Origin: Cytophagales bacterium Alg240-R148
GTDB lineage: Bacteria > Bacteroidota > Bacteroidia > Cytophagales > Cyclobacteriaceae
DNA: 43,970 nt
Reading direction: 5' to 3'
Assembly: GCA_900537185.1 (NCBI GenBank)
Contig: LS999828.1
Span: forward strand, 268,360 to 312,329
In this document: piece after piece, positions 16,485 through 24,989 of the stretch
How the letters are laid out: each line of letters begins with the position of its first letter
Position numbering within the stretch: the stretch's first letter is position 1
Translations under genes and position numbers: made by a program
The notes under the pieces: generated by a model
Told to the model about the DNA's origin: nothing
The model's input: only the letters and a program-made list of their open reading frames with translations
Databases searched by the model: none

Positions 16485-17090
16485 TTAACTATGATTCCAA
16501 TTTTCAGCATCATCGCTGTCATTCGGAGAAAGCCCTATTATGTCTCCTCTTGTATTAATGCCTAGACCAAGAACCGTTCTATTGGCATAACAAAAGTAAC
16601 TTACCACTTGGTTTATCTCCAAAATTTCTCCGTCCTCTAACCCTTCGTCTCTTAGTTCTCTAATTAAATCTTCCGACAAATTACCTGGCTCTAAGGCCAA
16701 CAACTTAGCATATTCCAAAGCTTTCAAATAAGCTCCTTCAAAGACCAACTCCGGTTGGTCCTTTTCAAAAGCACGCTTAACGCTAGAAGATGTTATTTCT
16801 TTTGGTAACAACCTGGCCATACCAGAAAAATGGTGGTCCACACAGTAATCACATTTGTTCAGCATACTAACATAAACACCCAAAGCTTCCAAAAACCACT
16901 TTGGCAAGGTATTGTTGCTGTTGTGCAAAACATTTTTATACAGCATCATATGGCCTTGTAAAGTATGCGGCCGAAGGCTGTGGCTCATCAATATATTGTC
17001 AATATTATTATCTGGTCCGCTAACTCGTTCGTATATTTTTCTTAATTTCCCAGTGGATTCATTGAATCCGATTGTTTTTATCCAAGTCAT
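16485..17090 (-). CDS. Carboxymuconolactone decarboxylase/AhpD-like peroxidase-related protein
   Basis: A 201-residue soluble all-helical protein of the AhpD-like superfamily. The key site is LNKCDYCVDHHFSG at about residues 78-91: a CxxC pair followed by the two histidines that make the AhpD-type redox centre. The upstream SLRPHTLQGHMMLYKNVLH and the downstream helix (ALEYAKLLALEPGNLSEDLI) match the 'peroxidase-related' or CMD family. The likely role is thiol-based reduction of peroxides, or an unknown decarboxylase-like function. The physiological partner is unknown. It is divergent from the propeller protein gene at 17181 and about 130 nt upstream of the small secreted protein gene. Confidence 0.88.
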   Translation of the reverse strand: MTWIKTIGFNESTGKLRKIYERVSGPDNNIDNILMSHSLRPHTLQGHMMLYKNVLHNSNNTLPKWFLEALGVYVSMLNKCDYCVDHHFSGMARLLPKEITSSSVKRAFEKDQPELVFEGAYLKALEYAKLLALEPGNLSEDLIRELRDEGLEDGEILEINQVVSYFCYANRTVLGLGINTRGDIIGLSPNDSDDAENWNHS

Positions 17091-17123
17091 AAGTGCTAAA
17101 AAATTTAATTCAGCATTAATATA

Positions 17124-17136
17124 GTGAAATTTTCAC
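17124..17136. promoter_or_regulatory. Short inverted repeat in the divergent promoter region
   Basis: GTGAAA-T-TTTCAC lies between the divergent starts at 17090 and 17181. It is a perfect 6-bp dyad in an otherwise AT-rich spacer and a possible operator. No regulator can be assigned. Confidence 0.3.
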
Positions 17137-17180
17137 CTCGTTACAGAAAATAACTCAGTTTTTAAGTTAAAATACAACCA

Positions 17181-18044
17181 ATGAAACACTTTATCCTACT
17201 TTCTTTTCTACTCCTATCCGGTTTGGTTATCGCGCAACCCGGAAACAATGTTTATGTAGGGCAGTTGAATATAAAAAAAGGTTCCGTTAAGAACGTTATT
17301 GCAATAACAGATTCAGAGGGGTACGACAACCAGCCCTTTTTCCACCCCGAGCAACCCTTAGTTTATTTTAGTAGCGCCAACAACCAAAACATCACCGACA
17401 TCAAATCTTTTCATTTGAAAACCAAAGAAACGCGCAACATAACAAATTCTCCAACTGTTCATGAGTACTCTCCAACCGTTACGCCAGATCGTTCTGGATT
17501 CTCTTGTATTCTACAACTTGAAAATGGGAGCCAGTATTTAGGAAAGTATAATTTTGATACTGGAAAAGCGGACACCCTAATAAACAACCTTACCATAGGA
17601 TACCATTGTTGGGTGAATGAAGACCAACTGGCACTGTTTGTATTGGGCGACCCCCACGAACTTCGCCTGTATACTTTATCCAGCAAAAAAGATGCAATAG
17701 TAGACCATAACATAGGTCGTTCGTTCCATACCCAAGAAAAAAATAAAAACAAGTTTTACTACATATCGAAGGAAAAAACGGCATGGACCATCAACGAAAT
17801 GGATGCCGAAAACAAAACCAAAAAAATTATAGCGCCAACTTTAAAAAACAATGAAGACATATCGTGGACGCCGAATGGTCAAATTGTCTCTTCCGATGGA
17901 ACCGATATATTTATGTACGACCCAAATGGGAATAAAACATGGAAAAAGCTAGATGCAAACCTACCGGACGATCAAGGAAAGTTAAGCCGAATAGCCATAA
18001 GTGCCGATGGCAAATGGATTGCTTTTGTACTGGCTACCAATTAA
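17181..18044 (+). CDS. Secreted TolB-like beta-propeller (PD40) protein
   Basis: A 287-residue exported protein. Signal peptide: residues 1-18, ending LVIAQ. The mature part has the repeated blade signature of WD40-like/PD40 repeats: DNQPFFHPEQPLVYFSSA, HEYSPTVTPDRSGFSCIL, EDISWTPNGQIVSSDGTDIFMYD and SRIAISADGKWIAFVL. This is the pattern of TolB-type six-bladed propellers, which bind partner proteins or small ligands in the periplasm. It has no catalytic domain such as the S9 peptidase that sometimes follows such propellers. Stop codon bases 18042-18043 are shared with those of the convergent cytochrome gene. Confidence 0.85.
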   Translation: MKHFILLSFLLLSGLVIAQPGNNVYVGQLNIKKGSVKNVIAITDSEGYDNQPFFHPEQPLVYFSSANNQNITDIKSFHLKTKETRNITNSPTVHEYSPTVTPDRSGFSCILQLENGSQYLGKYNFDTGKADTLINNLTIGYHCWVNEDQLALFVLGDPHELRLYTLSSKKDAIVDHNIGRSFHTQEKNKNKFYYISKEKTAWTINEMDAENKTKKIIAPTLKNNEDISWTPNGQIVSSDGTDIFMYDPNGNKTWKKLDANLPDDQGKLSRIAISADGKWIAFVLATN

Positions 18045-19012
18045 TCCTTGGAAAATTTTAGAACACTATTTTCAATTGGTTTTTGGGCCATCAAGAATGC
18101 GTAGATGGCTTTCAAATCTTCTTCTGTCATGCCTGCATAAAATGTCCAAGGCATTTCTGTATTGTAAGCTCCTGGTTGGACTGTTGCAACCGAACCACTA
18201 TTACTTGCAAACTGTTTAAACCTTTCTAGGAAGTAAGACTCTGTCCATTGCCCAATGCCTGTTTTTTTATCAGGAGTAATGTTTGCCGAAAAAACAGTAC
18301 CTCCTCGTGTTAGTTTAAATTTAAACCCACCAGCAAATGCCATATCCTTGCTGAATTCTCCGCCACTTTGTGGTGTGTGGCATTGTTTGCAGTTGGCAGC
18401 TTCAACCAAGTAACCACCGTATGCTACTACATCTTTTGGAGCTGGTTTTTCAACAAAACTTGGCTGGCGTGGAATGGTCTTGATGATGTGGTTCAATGGA
18501 AAATCTGCTTTGGAAGTGCTGCTCTCTGAACTGTGCTCTTTTAAGGTTCTCAAATAGGCCACCACCGCATGGAGGTCGTCTTCCGATAAATGGTTGTAAC
18601 TTTGGTAAGGCATAATGGGAAAAAGTGTCTTGCCTTCTTTGTTCACTCCACTGCTAATTGCTCGCAAAATTTCTCCGTCTGTCCACTCCTTTAAAGCAAA
18701 AGGAGTAATATTAGAAGAGTAAAACACTCCTGGATACCCTTTCTCATGATCGAACAACATACCCACTCCTCCCCTGTGTTCGGTAATTTCAGGGCCTGCA
18801 AATTGATTCCAATCTCGCTTGCCATGACACGAAAAACAAGCCATGACGTTATTTGCAAGGTAGGCTCCTCTATCCAACACTTGTTGTTCAGAAGAAACCT
18901 TTATCGATGGCGCTTGGTCCACTTTGGGCAATAAAAACCCGAAATAAACTACAACCATTACAATGGTCATTAAAAAACAAGCAAAAAACAACCACATCAA
19001 CTTTCTAAGCAT
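18041..19012 (-). CDS. Membrane-anchored dihaem cytochrome c
   Basis: A 323-residue electron-transfer protein. An N-terminal membrane anchor (LMWLFFACFLMTIVMVVVYFGF) precedes two c-type haem domains with CFSCH and CKQCH motifs. Each domain has the expected later methionine region (IMPYQSYNHLSEDDLHAVVAYLRTL and MPWTFYAGMTEEDLKAIYAFL). The spacing resembles the cytochrome subunits of membrane dehydrogenases, but no dehydrogenase gene is adjacent. I chose the ATG at 19012. The frame is open upstream to an ATG at 19148-19150 and would add 46 residues with a second hydrophobic helix, which cannot be excluded. Stop codons overlap with the convergent propeller protein. Confidence 0.85.
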   Translation of the reverse strand: MLRKLMWLFFACFLMTIVMVVVYFGFLLPKVDQAPSIKVSSEQQVLDRGAYLANNVMACFSCHGKRDWNQFAGPEITEHRGGVGMLFDHEKGYPGVFYSSNITPFALKEWTDGEILRAISSGVNKEGKTLFPIMPYQSYNHLSEDDLHAVVAYLRTLKEHSSESSTSKADFPLNHIIKTIPRQPSFVEKPAPKDVVAYGGYLVEAANCKQCHTPQSGGEFSKDMAFAGGFKFKLTRGGTVFSANITPDKKTGIGQWTESYFLERFKQFASNSGSVATVQPGAYNTEMPWTFYAGMTEEDLKAIYAFLMAQKPIENSVLKFSKD

Positions 19013-19209
19013 AACTAGGGGATTAATACCCCCACAAGGTAGAAAAAAATAGTATTTCAACCCAAGCATGATGAAAATTATGCCTATTTCAATAAGAACC
19101 GCATAAATTTTATCCAGCCCCCAAACAAGCAAAGTATATTGCGAATACATCAATAAAAACGCAATTAAATTTTATTATTTTCAATAAAATAGAACCTACT
19201 CTATTTATA

Positions 19210-19217
19210 CAAAGATA
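19210..19217 (-). promoter_or_regulatory. Promoter -7 element (TATCTTTG) for the cytochrome gene
   Basis: The minus strand reads TATCTTTG, an exact TAnnTTTG match. Its position 60 nt upstream of the longer possible cytochrome start means either start could be used. A -33 element is not clear. Confidence 0.4.
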
Positions 19218-19289
19218 AATTTAGCCTTATATTAAAATTTTCTTAAATTGTGTAGATTTTCATATTGATAACCGCAAAATAATTTAAAA

Positions 19290-22200
19290 ATGAGTGTAGA
19301 GCTGAAAGACATTAACAAGCTTTTAGTAGCCAATAGAGGTGAAATTGCCATAAGAGTATTAAGGGCAGCTTCAGAATTGAAGATTAGGACAGTAGCCATT
19401 TACAGTTATGAAGACAGGTACTCTCTACACAGGTACAAAGCAGATGAAGCGTATCAAGTAGGGGCCGACTCAGACCCTCTCAAACCTTACCTCGATATTG
19501 AAGAAATTATTCGAGTAGCCAAATTGAACAAAGTGGATGCCATCCACCCAGGTTATGGTTTTTTATCTGAAAATGTGCGTTTTGCTACAAGATGTAAAGA
19601 AGAAGGAATTATTTTTGTAGGGCCAGAGCCAGAGGTAATGGCGCAATTAGGAGATAAAGTGGCTGCCAAAAAAATAGCCATTCAAGCCAATGTTCCAATT
19701 ATTCGGGACAGCGAAAAAGAATTAACAACTACTGAGATAGCATTAGAGGAAGCACAAGTTATTGGGTATCCAATAATGGTGAAAGCAGCTTCTGGTGGTG
19801 GTGGTCGAGGCATGCGTGTTGTAAAATCAGATCAAGAATTGTCTGTGGCTTACAACGAAGCCAAAAGTGAAGCAGGAAAGGCTTTTGGTGATGACACCAT
19901 CTTCCTAGAAAAATACATTGACAGCCCCAAGCACATAGAAGTGCAAATAATGGGCGACAATTACGGCAATATTGTGCACCTTTATGAACGAGATTGTTCG
20001 GTACAAAGGAGGTTTCAAAAAGTGGTGGAAGTGGCACCTAGCATTGGTTTGAAGGAAGAAACCAGACTAAAACTATATAAATACGCCCTATCCATCACGC
20101 AAAAATTACAGTACAACAATGTAGGTACGGTTGAATTTTTGGTCGACAACCAAGAAAATATATTTTTCATTGAAGTCAACCCAAGGATACAAGTAGAACA
20201 TACGATAACAGAGGAAATTACGGGCATTGACATCGTTCGTTCTCAAATATTAATTGCCCGTGGGTATGCACTTTCCGACCCAAGAATTTACATCAAAGGA
20301 CAAGATGATGTGCAATGCAATGGATTTGCCATACAGTGCCGGTTGACTACCGAAGATCCTGAAAACAACTTTAAACCAGATTATGGTACGGTCATCGCCT
20401 ACCGAAGTGCCAGTGGATTTGGCATTCGATTGGATGCCGGTAATTGTTACTCTGGGGTAAAGATCTCTCCTTTCTTTGATTCAATGCTGGTAAAAGTAAG
20501 CTCCAAGGGGCGCACCTTAAAAGGCGCAGCCAGGCGGTTGAACCGGGCCTTAGAAGAATTTAGGATCCGCGGAGTAAAAACGAACATTGGTTTTTTACAA
20601 AATGTCATCAACCACTCCACTTTTTATACCGGAAATGCAACTGTCAAATTTATCGATGACCACCCGGAGCTATTCAAATTAAGACGTTCCTTAAATAGAA
20701 GTACAAAACTATTGAATTACCTAGGGGAAGTGGCTGTAAATGGCAACCCCGACGTTAAGAGAATAGATGATAGCAAAGTTTTTAGAAAACCAATCATTCC
20801 TGAATTTGATAAATATGGTGCTTACCCAAAAGGTACCAAAGACAAACTGATGGAATTGGGCCCAGGGCGTTTTGGTCAATGGCTCAAACAGCAAGAAGAG
20901 GTATTGTTTACAGACACCACTTTTAGAGATGCCCACCAATCTTTGTTGGCCACAAGGATGCGAACAACAGATATGCTGCAGGTGGCAGAAGGCCTAGCCA
21001 AATCACAACCGCATCTATTTTCAATGGAAGTGTGGGGCGGGGCTACCTTCGATGTATGCATGCGCTTTTTACATGAAAACCCATGGGAAAGATTAAAATT
21101 ATTTAGAGAGGCCATTCCCAATACCTTGTTACAAATGTTGTTAAGAGGCTCTAATGGTGTAGGGTATACTGCCTATCCAGACAACCTAATTGTAAAGTTC
21201 ATCGAAAAAACATGGGAAACGGGAATTGACGTTTTCAGAATATTTGATTCATTGAACTGGTTTGATGCAATGAAAACGAGCATCCGAACAGTAAACGATA
21301 GAACCAACGCCATAGCAGAAGCCTGTATATGTTATACAGGTGATGTACTGAAGACTGAAGACAACAAATATACACTGCAGTACTATCTGGATTTAGCCAG
21401 AAGGTTGGAAGACGAAGGTGCCCACATTTTAGGGATTAAGGACATGGCTGGTTTGCTTAAACCTCAAAGCGCTAAAGTACTGATAACCGAATTGAAAAAG
21501 GCTGTGGACATTCCCATCCACCTACACACGCACGATACGTCCTCTATACAGGCAGTGACCTATTTCGAAGCCATCAATGCTGGAGTAGATGTTGTAGATG
21601 TTGCCCAGAGCAGCCTATCAGGGCTGACCTCACAACCCAATTTCAACTCTATTGTTGCTGCATTGGAGGGGCATCACCGAGCACCAGAAGTAGATTTAAA
21701 GGCACTCAACCAGTACGCCAATTATTTTGAAGATGTGCGAGAATACTATTATCCTTTTGAGTCTGGTCTCAAAGCAGGGACGGCAGAGGTGTATGAACAT
21801 GAAATCCCTGGAGGACAATATTCCAACCTTAAACCACAAGCCATTGCATTAGGTTTGGAAGATAAGTTTGAGAAAATTAAAGAAAACTACGCTGTAGTCA
21901 ACAAAATGTTTGGAGATATTGTGAAGGTCACCCCTTCCTCTAAAGTAGTTGGCGATATGGCGTTGTTCATGACTTCCAATGACTTTACAAAAGAAGATAT
22001 TTTAACCAATGGCAAATCGATGTCCTTTCCGGAATCTGTAGTGGGCTTGTTTAAGGGGGACCTAGGCCAGCCATTTGGAGGTTTCCCTGATGCTTTGAGT
22101 AAAATTATTCTCAAAAATGAAAAAGGTTTTACAGATAGGCCCAATGCGCATTTGGCTCCAATTGATTTTGAAAAAGAATTTGAAGCGTTTAAATCTGATT

Positions 22201-22739
22201 TTGACCCTTATTGTGATGAGTTAGATTTCCTTTCTTACAAACTATACCCTAAGGTATTTAGGGAGTTCTACAACCATTACCAACAGTTTGGAGAAGTTTG
22301 GAGAATTCCTACTCCGGTCTTTTTCTTTGGTCTAAAAGAAAACGAAGAGATATTGGTTGAGTTGGATCAGGGTAAATCCATTATGATCAAAAAGCTGTAC
22401 AATTCTTCTCCTGATGAGAATGGAATTTGCAAAGTGTATTTTGAATTGAATGGACAAACCCGCGTTATTGAAGTCCGTGACAAATCAGAAGAAAGCAAAA
22501 TTCCTACTAGAAGAAAGGCCGAGGGTAGTTCGGAAGTTGGCGCACCACTACAAGGAAGAATAGCCGAAGTGAAAGTAAAAGAAGGGGATGAAGTCAACGA
22601 AAATGACCATCTTTTTGTAATTGAAGCGATGAAAATGGAAACACATGTTTCTGCTCCTTCCTCTGGAAAAGTTAAAAAAGTACATCTTATAGCTGGGGAA
22701 ATGGTAGACCAAGACGACTTAGTAATCGAATTAGAATAA
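19290..22739 (+). CDS. pyc: Pyruvate carboxylase
   Basis: A 1149-residue biotin enzyme that carboxylates pyruvate to oxaloacetate, feeding the TCA cycle and gluconeogenesis. Domains in order: biotin carboxylase (about 8-460) with VANRGEIAIRV, the ATP-grasp glycine loop ASGGGGRGMRVV and the EVNPRIQVEHT motif; carboxyltransferase (about 535-810) with DTTFRDAHQSLLATRMRT, GGATFDVCMRFL and the metal-site HLHTHDTSS; the conserved PYC-specific C-terminal region (FEKIKENYAVVNKMFGDIVKVTPSSKVVGD); and the biotinyl domain with the EAMKMETH site, K1115. Length is as expected for single-chain PYC. It is monocistronic, with its own terminator. Confidence 0.97.
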   Translation: MSVELKDINKLLVANRGEIAIRVLRAASELKIRTVAIYSYEDRYSLHRYKADEAYQVGADSDPLKPYLDIEEIIRVAKLNKVDAIHPGYGFLSENVRFATRCKEEGIIFVGPEPEVMAQLGDKVAAKKIAIQANVPIIRDSEKELTTTEIALEEAQVIGYPIMVKAASGGGGRGMRVVKSDQELSVAYNEAKSEAGKAFGDDTIFLEKYIDSPKHIEVQIMGDNYGNIVHLYERDCSVQRRFQKVVEVAPSIGLKEETRLKLYKYALSITQKLQYNNVGTVEFLVDNQENIFFIEVNPRIQVEHTITEEITGIDIVRSQILIARGYALSDPRIYIKGQDDVQCNGFAIQCRLTTEDPENNFKPDYGTVIAYRSASGFGIRLDAGNCYSGVKISPFFDSMLVKVSSKGRTLKGAARRLNRALEEFRIRGVKTNIGFLQNVINHSTFYTGNATVKFIDDHPELFKLRRSLNRSTKLLNYLGEVAVNGNPDVKRIDDSKVFRKPIIPEFDKYGAYPKGTKDKLMELGPGRFGQWLKQQEEVLFTDTTFRDAHQSLLATRMRTTDMLQVAEGLAKSQPHLFSMEVWGGATFDVCMRFLHENPWERLKLFREAIPNTLLQMLLRGSNGVGYTAYPDNLIVKFIEKTWETGIDVFRIFDSLNWFDAMKTSIRTVNDRTNAIAEACICYTGDVLKTEDNKYTLQYYLDLARRLEDEGAHILGIKDMAGLLKPQSAKVLITELKKAVDIPIHLHTHDTSSIQAVTYFEAINAGVDVVDVAQSSLSGLTSQPNFNSIVAALEGHHRAPEVDLKALNQYANYFEDVREYYYPFESGLKAGTAEVYEHEIPGGQYSNLKPQAIALGLEDKFEKIKENYAVVNKMFGDIVKVTPSSKVVGDMALFMTSNDFTKEDILTNGKSMSFPESVVGLFKGDLGQPFGGFPDALSKIILKNEKGFTDRPNAHLAPIDFEKEFEAFKSDFDPYCDELDFLSYKLYPKVFREFYNHYQQFGEVWRIPTPVFFFGLKENEEILVELDQGKSIMIKKLYNSSPDENGICKVYFELNGQTRVIEVRDKSEESKIPTRRKAEGSSEVGAPLQGRIAEVKVKEGDEVNENDHLFVIEAMKMETHVSAPSSGKVKKVHLIAGEMVDQDDLVIELE

Positions 22740-22764
22740 AAGCAAATTTTGCTAATAAAAAAAG

Positions 22765-22788
22765 GGGAAGCAATGCTTCCCTTTTTTT
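22765..22788 (+). terminator. Intrinsic terminator of pyc
   Basis: GGGAAGC (22765-22771) pairs with GCTTCCC (22775-22781) around AAT, with an A run before and seven T after, 25 nt past the pyc stop. Confidence 0.9.
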
Positions 22789-22868
22789 ATTAAAACAATC
22801 TTTTTGAGTGCAAAAGCACTGCTGACATAAGGCTGTCACAAGTACTGCTTATTCTTGTAAAAAAAACA

Positions 22869-23594
22869 ATGAAAAGCACCACCCAACAACTACAAAATAG
22901 AGGACACCTCGAAACATACAAGCCCGAATTAGTATCTTCTGAAAAAGCTGTAAAACTGTTACAGTCTGCCATATCCATAGAACGAAGCAAAGGTGCAAGG
23001 ATGGCAAGAATGGTAAATACTCCATCCCTCCTCCCTTCTATCATTAAAGCACTAAACAAAGAAAAAAAGTTGTATACAAAAATGGAACTGTGTGAGACTC
23101 TTGTGCATTTTGGGCAAGCATCGGTGCCACTAGCGGTTCCTTTGCTGGGTAAAGTTGGACAAAACCAAATCAAAGGCATTCCCAACTCTGTCTTTAATAA
23201 GATCTCCTACCCCCTTCGGAGAGACATTATTGCTAGAACTCTTTCTAAAATTGGAGAACCAGCTTTACCAGCCTTGTACAACACCTTACAAAGCACCCAG
23301 CACAGTGCAATTTATGAAGCATTGGACGCCATTGGTTACATAGTATTTTACAGCAAAATTCTAACCGAAAAACACAAAGAAATGGGGCTCAAAAAATTGA
23401 TATTGCTGTTTAAAAAAGAGGGCTACGAGCCTGTGATGCGATGGAAAATTATCAGAACGCTGGAATCCTTTCCTAAAGCCAAGTCTTTTCTTGAAAATTT
23501 GATGAAAAATGAATGCAACCTTTATATTAAACTAGAAATAAACCGAAGCATCCAACAAATAGAACGCAAATCAAAAAAACCAGCCTTGACATAA
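22869..23594 (+). CDS. HEAT-repeat-like helical protein of unknown function
   Basis: A 241-residue cytosolic protein without signal peptide or membrane helix. It consists of successive amphipathic helix pairs resembling HEAT/PBS-lyase repeats: KMELCETLVHFGQASVPLAVPLLG, RRDIIARTLSKIGEPALPALYNTL, AIYEALDAIGYIVF and MRWKIIRTLESFPKAKSFLENLM. Such folds act as protein-binding scaffolds, and the partner cannot be inferred. The C-terminus is basic (QQIERKSKKP). A short hairpin (AGTGC-AAAA-GCACT, 22807-22820) lies upstream. It is convergent with the VWA gene, and a weak hairpin spans the gap. The repeat pattern and codon use support a real gene, but no family name is certain. Confidence 0.7.
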   Translation: MKSTTQQLQNRGHLETYKPELVSSEKAVKLLQSAISIERSKGARMARMVNTPSLLPSIIKALNKEKKLYTKMELCETLVHFGQASVPLAVPLLGKVGQNQIKGIPNSVFNKISYPLRRDIIARTLSKIGEPALPALYNTLQSTQHSAIYEALDAIGYIVFYSKILTEKHKEMGLKKLILLFKKEGYEPVMRWKIIRTLESFPKAKSFLENLMKNECNLYIKLEINRSIQQIERKSKKPALT

Positions 23595-23616
23595 GCGCAA
23601 GACTGGTCCAACTTAA

Positions 23617-24777
23617 CTACTGCTCAAATTTAAAATTTTTATCGGCCGCTTGTTTTCGAATGGATTTGATCATCGCGTCGTCAAGCATATTTTCCGTTTT
23701 ATTTTCTTTTTTCTTTTCCAAGACAAAAGCTGCTCTTTTTTTGCTTAAGCTCTGTATCTCCGTTTTAATTTTCTCTCTTTCTTTCTGCTTCTTTTCGATG
23801 AACTTCTTTTTCTCTGCATTGTTCATCCCCTTCATTTCTTTTGGCAAAGCATCTTCTTTTACCGATTCAATTTCAAAATCTGCATCCTCTGCTGCATCTA
23901 CTAAATCCCACGAAGAATTTTTATAAACATGAGAACTCTTGGAAACCGCTCGGTTGACTTTATTGGCTGAACCATAGGCAGCTGCATTGGTATCTTGTTG
24001 CATTTGCTTTTCTTTCTTCATCCTTCCTTGTGCGCCATAAGCCACATACGTTTTGTTCAATTCATCGTTCAGCTTGTTGATCCGATCGTCAAAAGGAGAG
24101 GCAATGAAAACTGTTTTTTTATCTTGCTCTATGCTCATATAACTACCTTCAGTAAGGTCAGCACCATTTTTCCATTGAGATTGCACCCCAGCACTATACG
24201 GACCGCAAAATATTGTGTTCACTACTATATTCTTTTTATTGGCTTTCGCACAAGCCTCTCGGTAATCTACTCCACCTTGGGTAAATGGTTCGTTGCCCGC
24301 AATAAAAATCATTTGAAGGTCTTTTTCAGAACCGGTCCACTGCAATTGATTCAAACTTGTATTTATTACATGACCGCAGTACTCGCTTCCACCGTTGGTT
24401 GTCAAACTAAATAGTTTTTCAGAAATTTCATCCAAATCATTGGTCATCGGGGCCACCATTCTTATGTAGCCTTCTCTTCCATTCAATTGGTCATTTCCAT
24501 ATTCATACAAGGCAATGCGCAAACCTGGCTGGATGCCTTCGCACTTCGCACCAGAAAGGTCATTTACTATTTTCCACAACTGTCCTTTGGCTTGGTCAAT
24601 TAACCCATCCATGCTATTGCTAGTGTCCAATAACAAAGCAATTTGTATTTGCCTGTCGGGCGGTGTCATTTTCCTGACTGCCTTTCTACCTATACTAGTA
24701 GGCGCAAATGAAAATGTAGTAACAGCCACTACAAACAATGTTAATACCGTAAAAAATTTCTTCTTGAGCGTTTTCAT
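23617..24777 (-). CDS. Secreted von Willebrand factor A domain protein
   Basis: A 386-residue exported protein. I chose the ATG at 24777 because it begins a normal signal peptide (KTLKKKFFTVLTLFVVAVTTFSFA). The longer frame from 24825 adds 16 residues that do not fit. A VWA domain follows (about residues 35-230) with the MIDAS motif LLDTSNSMDG, later ALYEYGND, LTTNGGSEYCG and an IFIAGNEPF strand. The C-terminal third (about 290-386) is highly charged K/E/D-rich coiled coil (KKKFIEKKQKEREKIKTEI), ending in a short basic tail. VWA proteins bind metal-dependent ligands. The function here is unknown. It is divergent from the TPR kinase gene with a 212-nt spacer. Confidence 0.87.
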   Translation of the reverse strand: MKTLKKKFFTVLTLFVVAVTTFSFAPTSIGRKAVRKMTPPDRQIQIALLLDTSNSMDGLIDQAKGQLWKIVNDLSGAKCEGIQPGLRIALYEYGNDQLNGREGYIRMVAPMTNDLDEISEKLFSLTTNGGSEYCGHVINTSLNQLQWTGSEKDLQMIFIAGNEPFTQGGVDYREACAKANKKNIVVNTIFCGPYSAGVQSQWKNGADLTEGSYMSIEQDKKTVFIASPFDDRINKLNDELNKTYVAYGAQGRMKKEKQMQQDTNAAAYGSANKVNRAVSKSSHVYKNSSWDLVDAAEDADFEIESVKEDALPKEMKGMNNAEKKKFIEKKQKEREKIKTEIQSLSKKRAAFVLEKKKENKTENMLDDAMIKSIRKQAADKNFKFEQ

Positions 24778-24937
24778 ATCCTTTTTTTTGTTGATTGATG
24801 TTCGAAATTTGAAGAAAAGAAACAATTATTAATAGGTACAATGAGGGAACTAGCCATTTGACTTAGTGAACTGTCCCAACAACTTAGTTAAGGCCTCCAA
24901 CATTGGGTCTTATTCCCATTTTGAAGAAAATTGGCAG

Positions 24938-24967
24938 TTTTGAGATCAATTTTATTGTTTATATTTA
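24938..24967 (+). promoter_or_regulatory. Candidate promoter for the TPR kinase/LytTR operon
   Basis: TTTTG (24938-24942) and TATATTTA (24960-24967, 7 of 8 to TAnnTTTG if A replaces G) are spaced 17 nt, as in Flavobacterium-type promoters. They lie about 20 nt upstream of the start at 24990. Confidence 0.4.
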
Positions 24968-24989
24968 AGTCTGATTTAATTAATTATCG

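Noticed and set aside
23580-23608. Hairpin between the HEAT-repeat and VWA genes as a terminator
   Set aside because: The CCAGCCTTG/CAAGACTGG stem has an internal mismatch and no T run on either side, so support is too weak to list.
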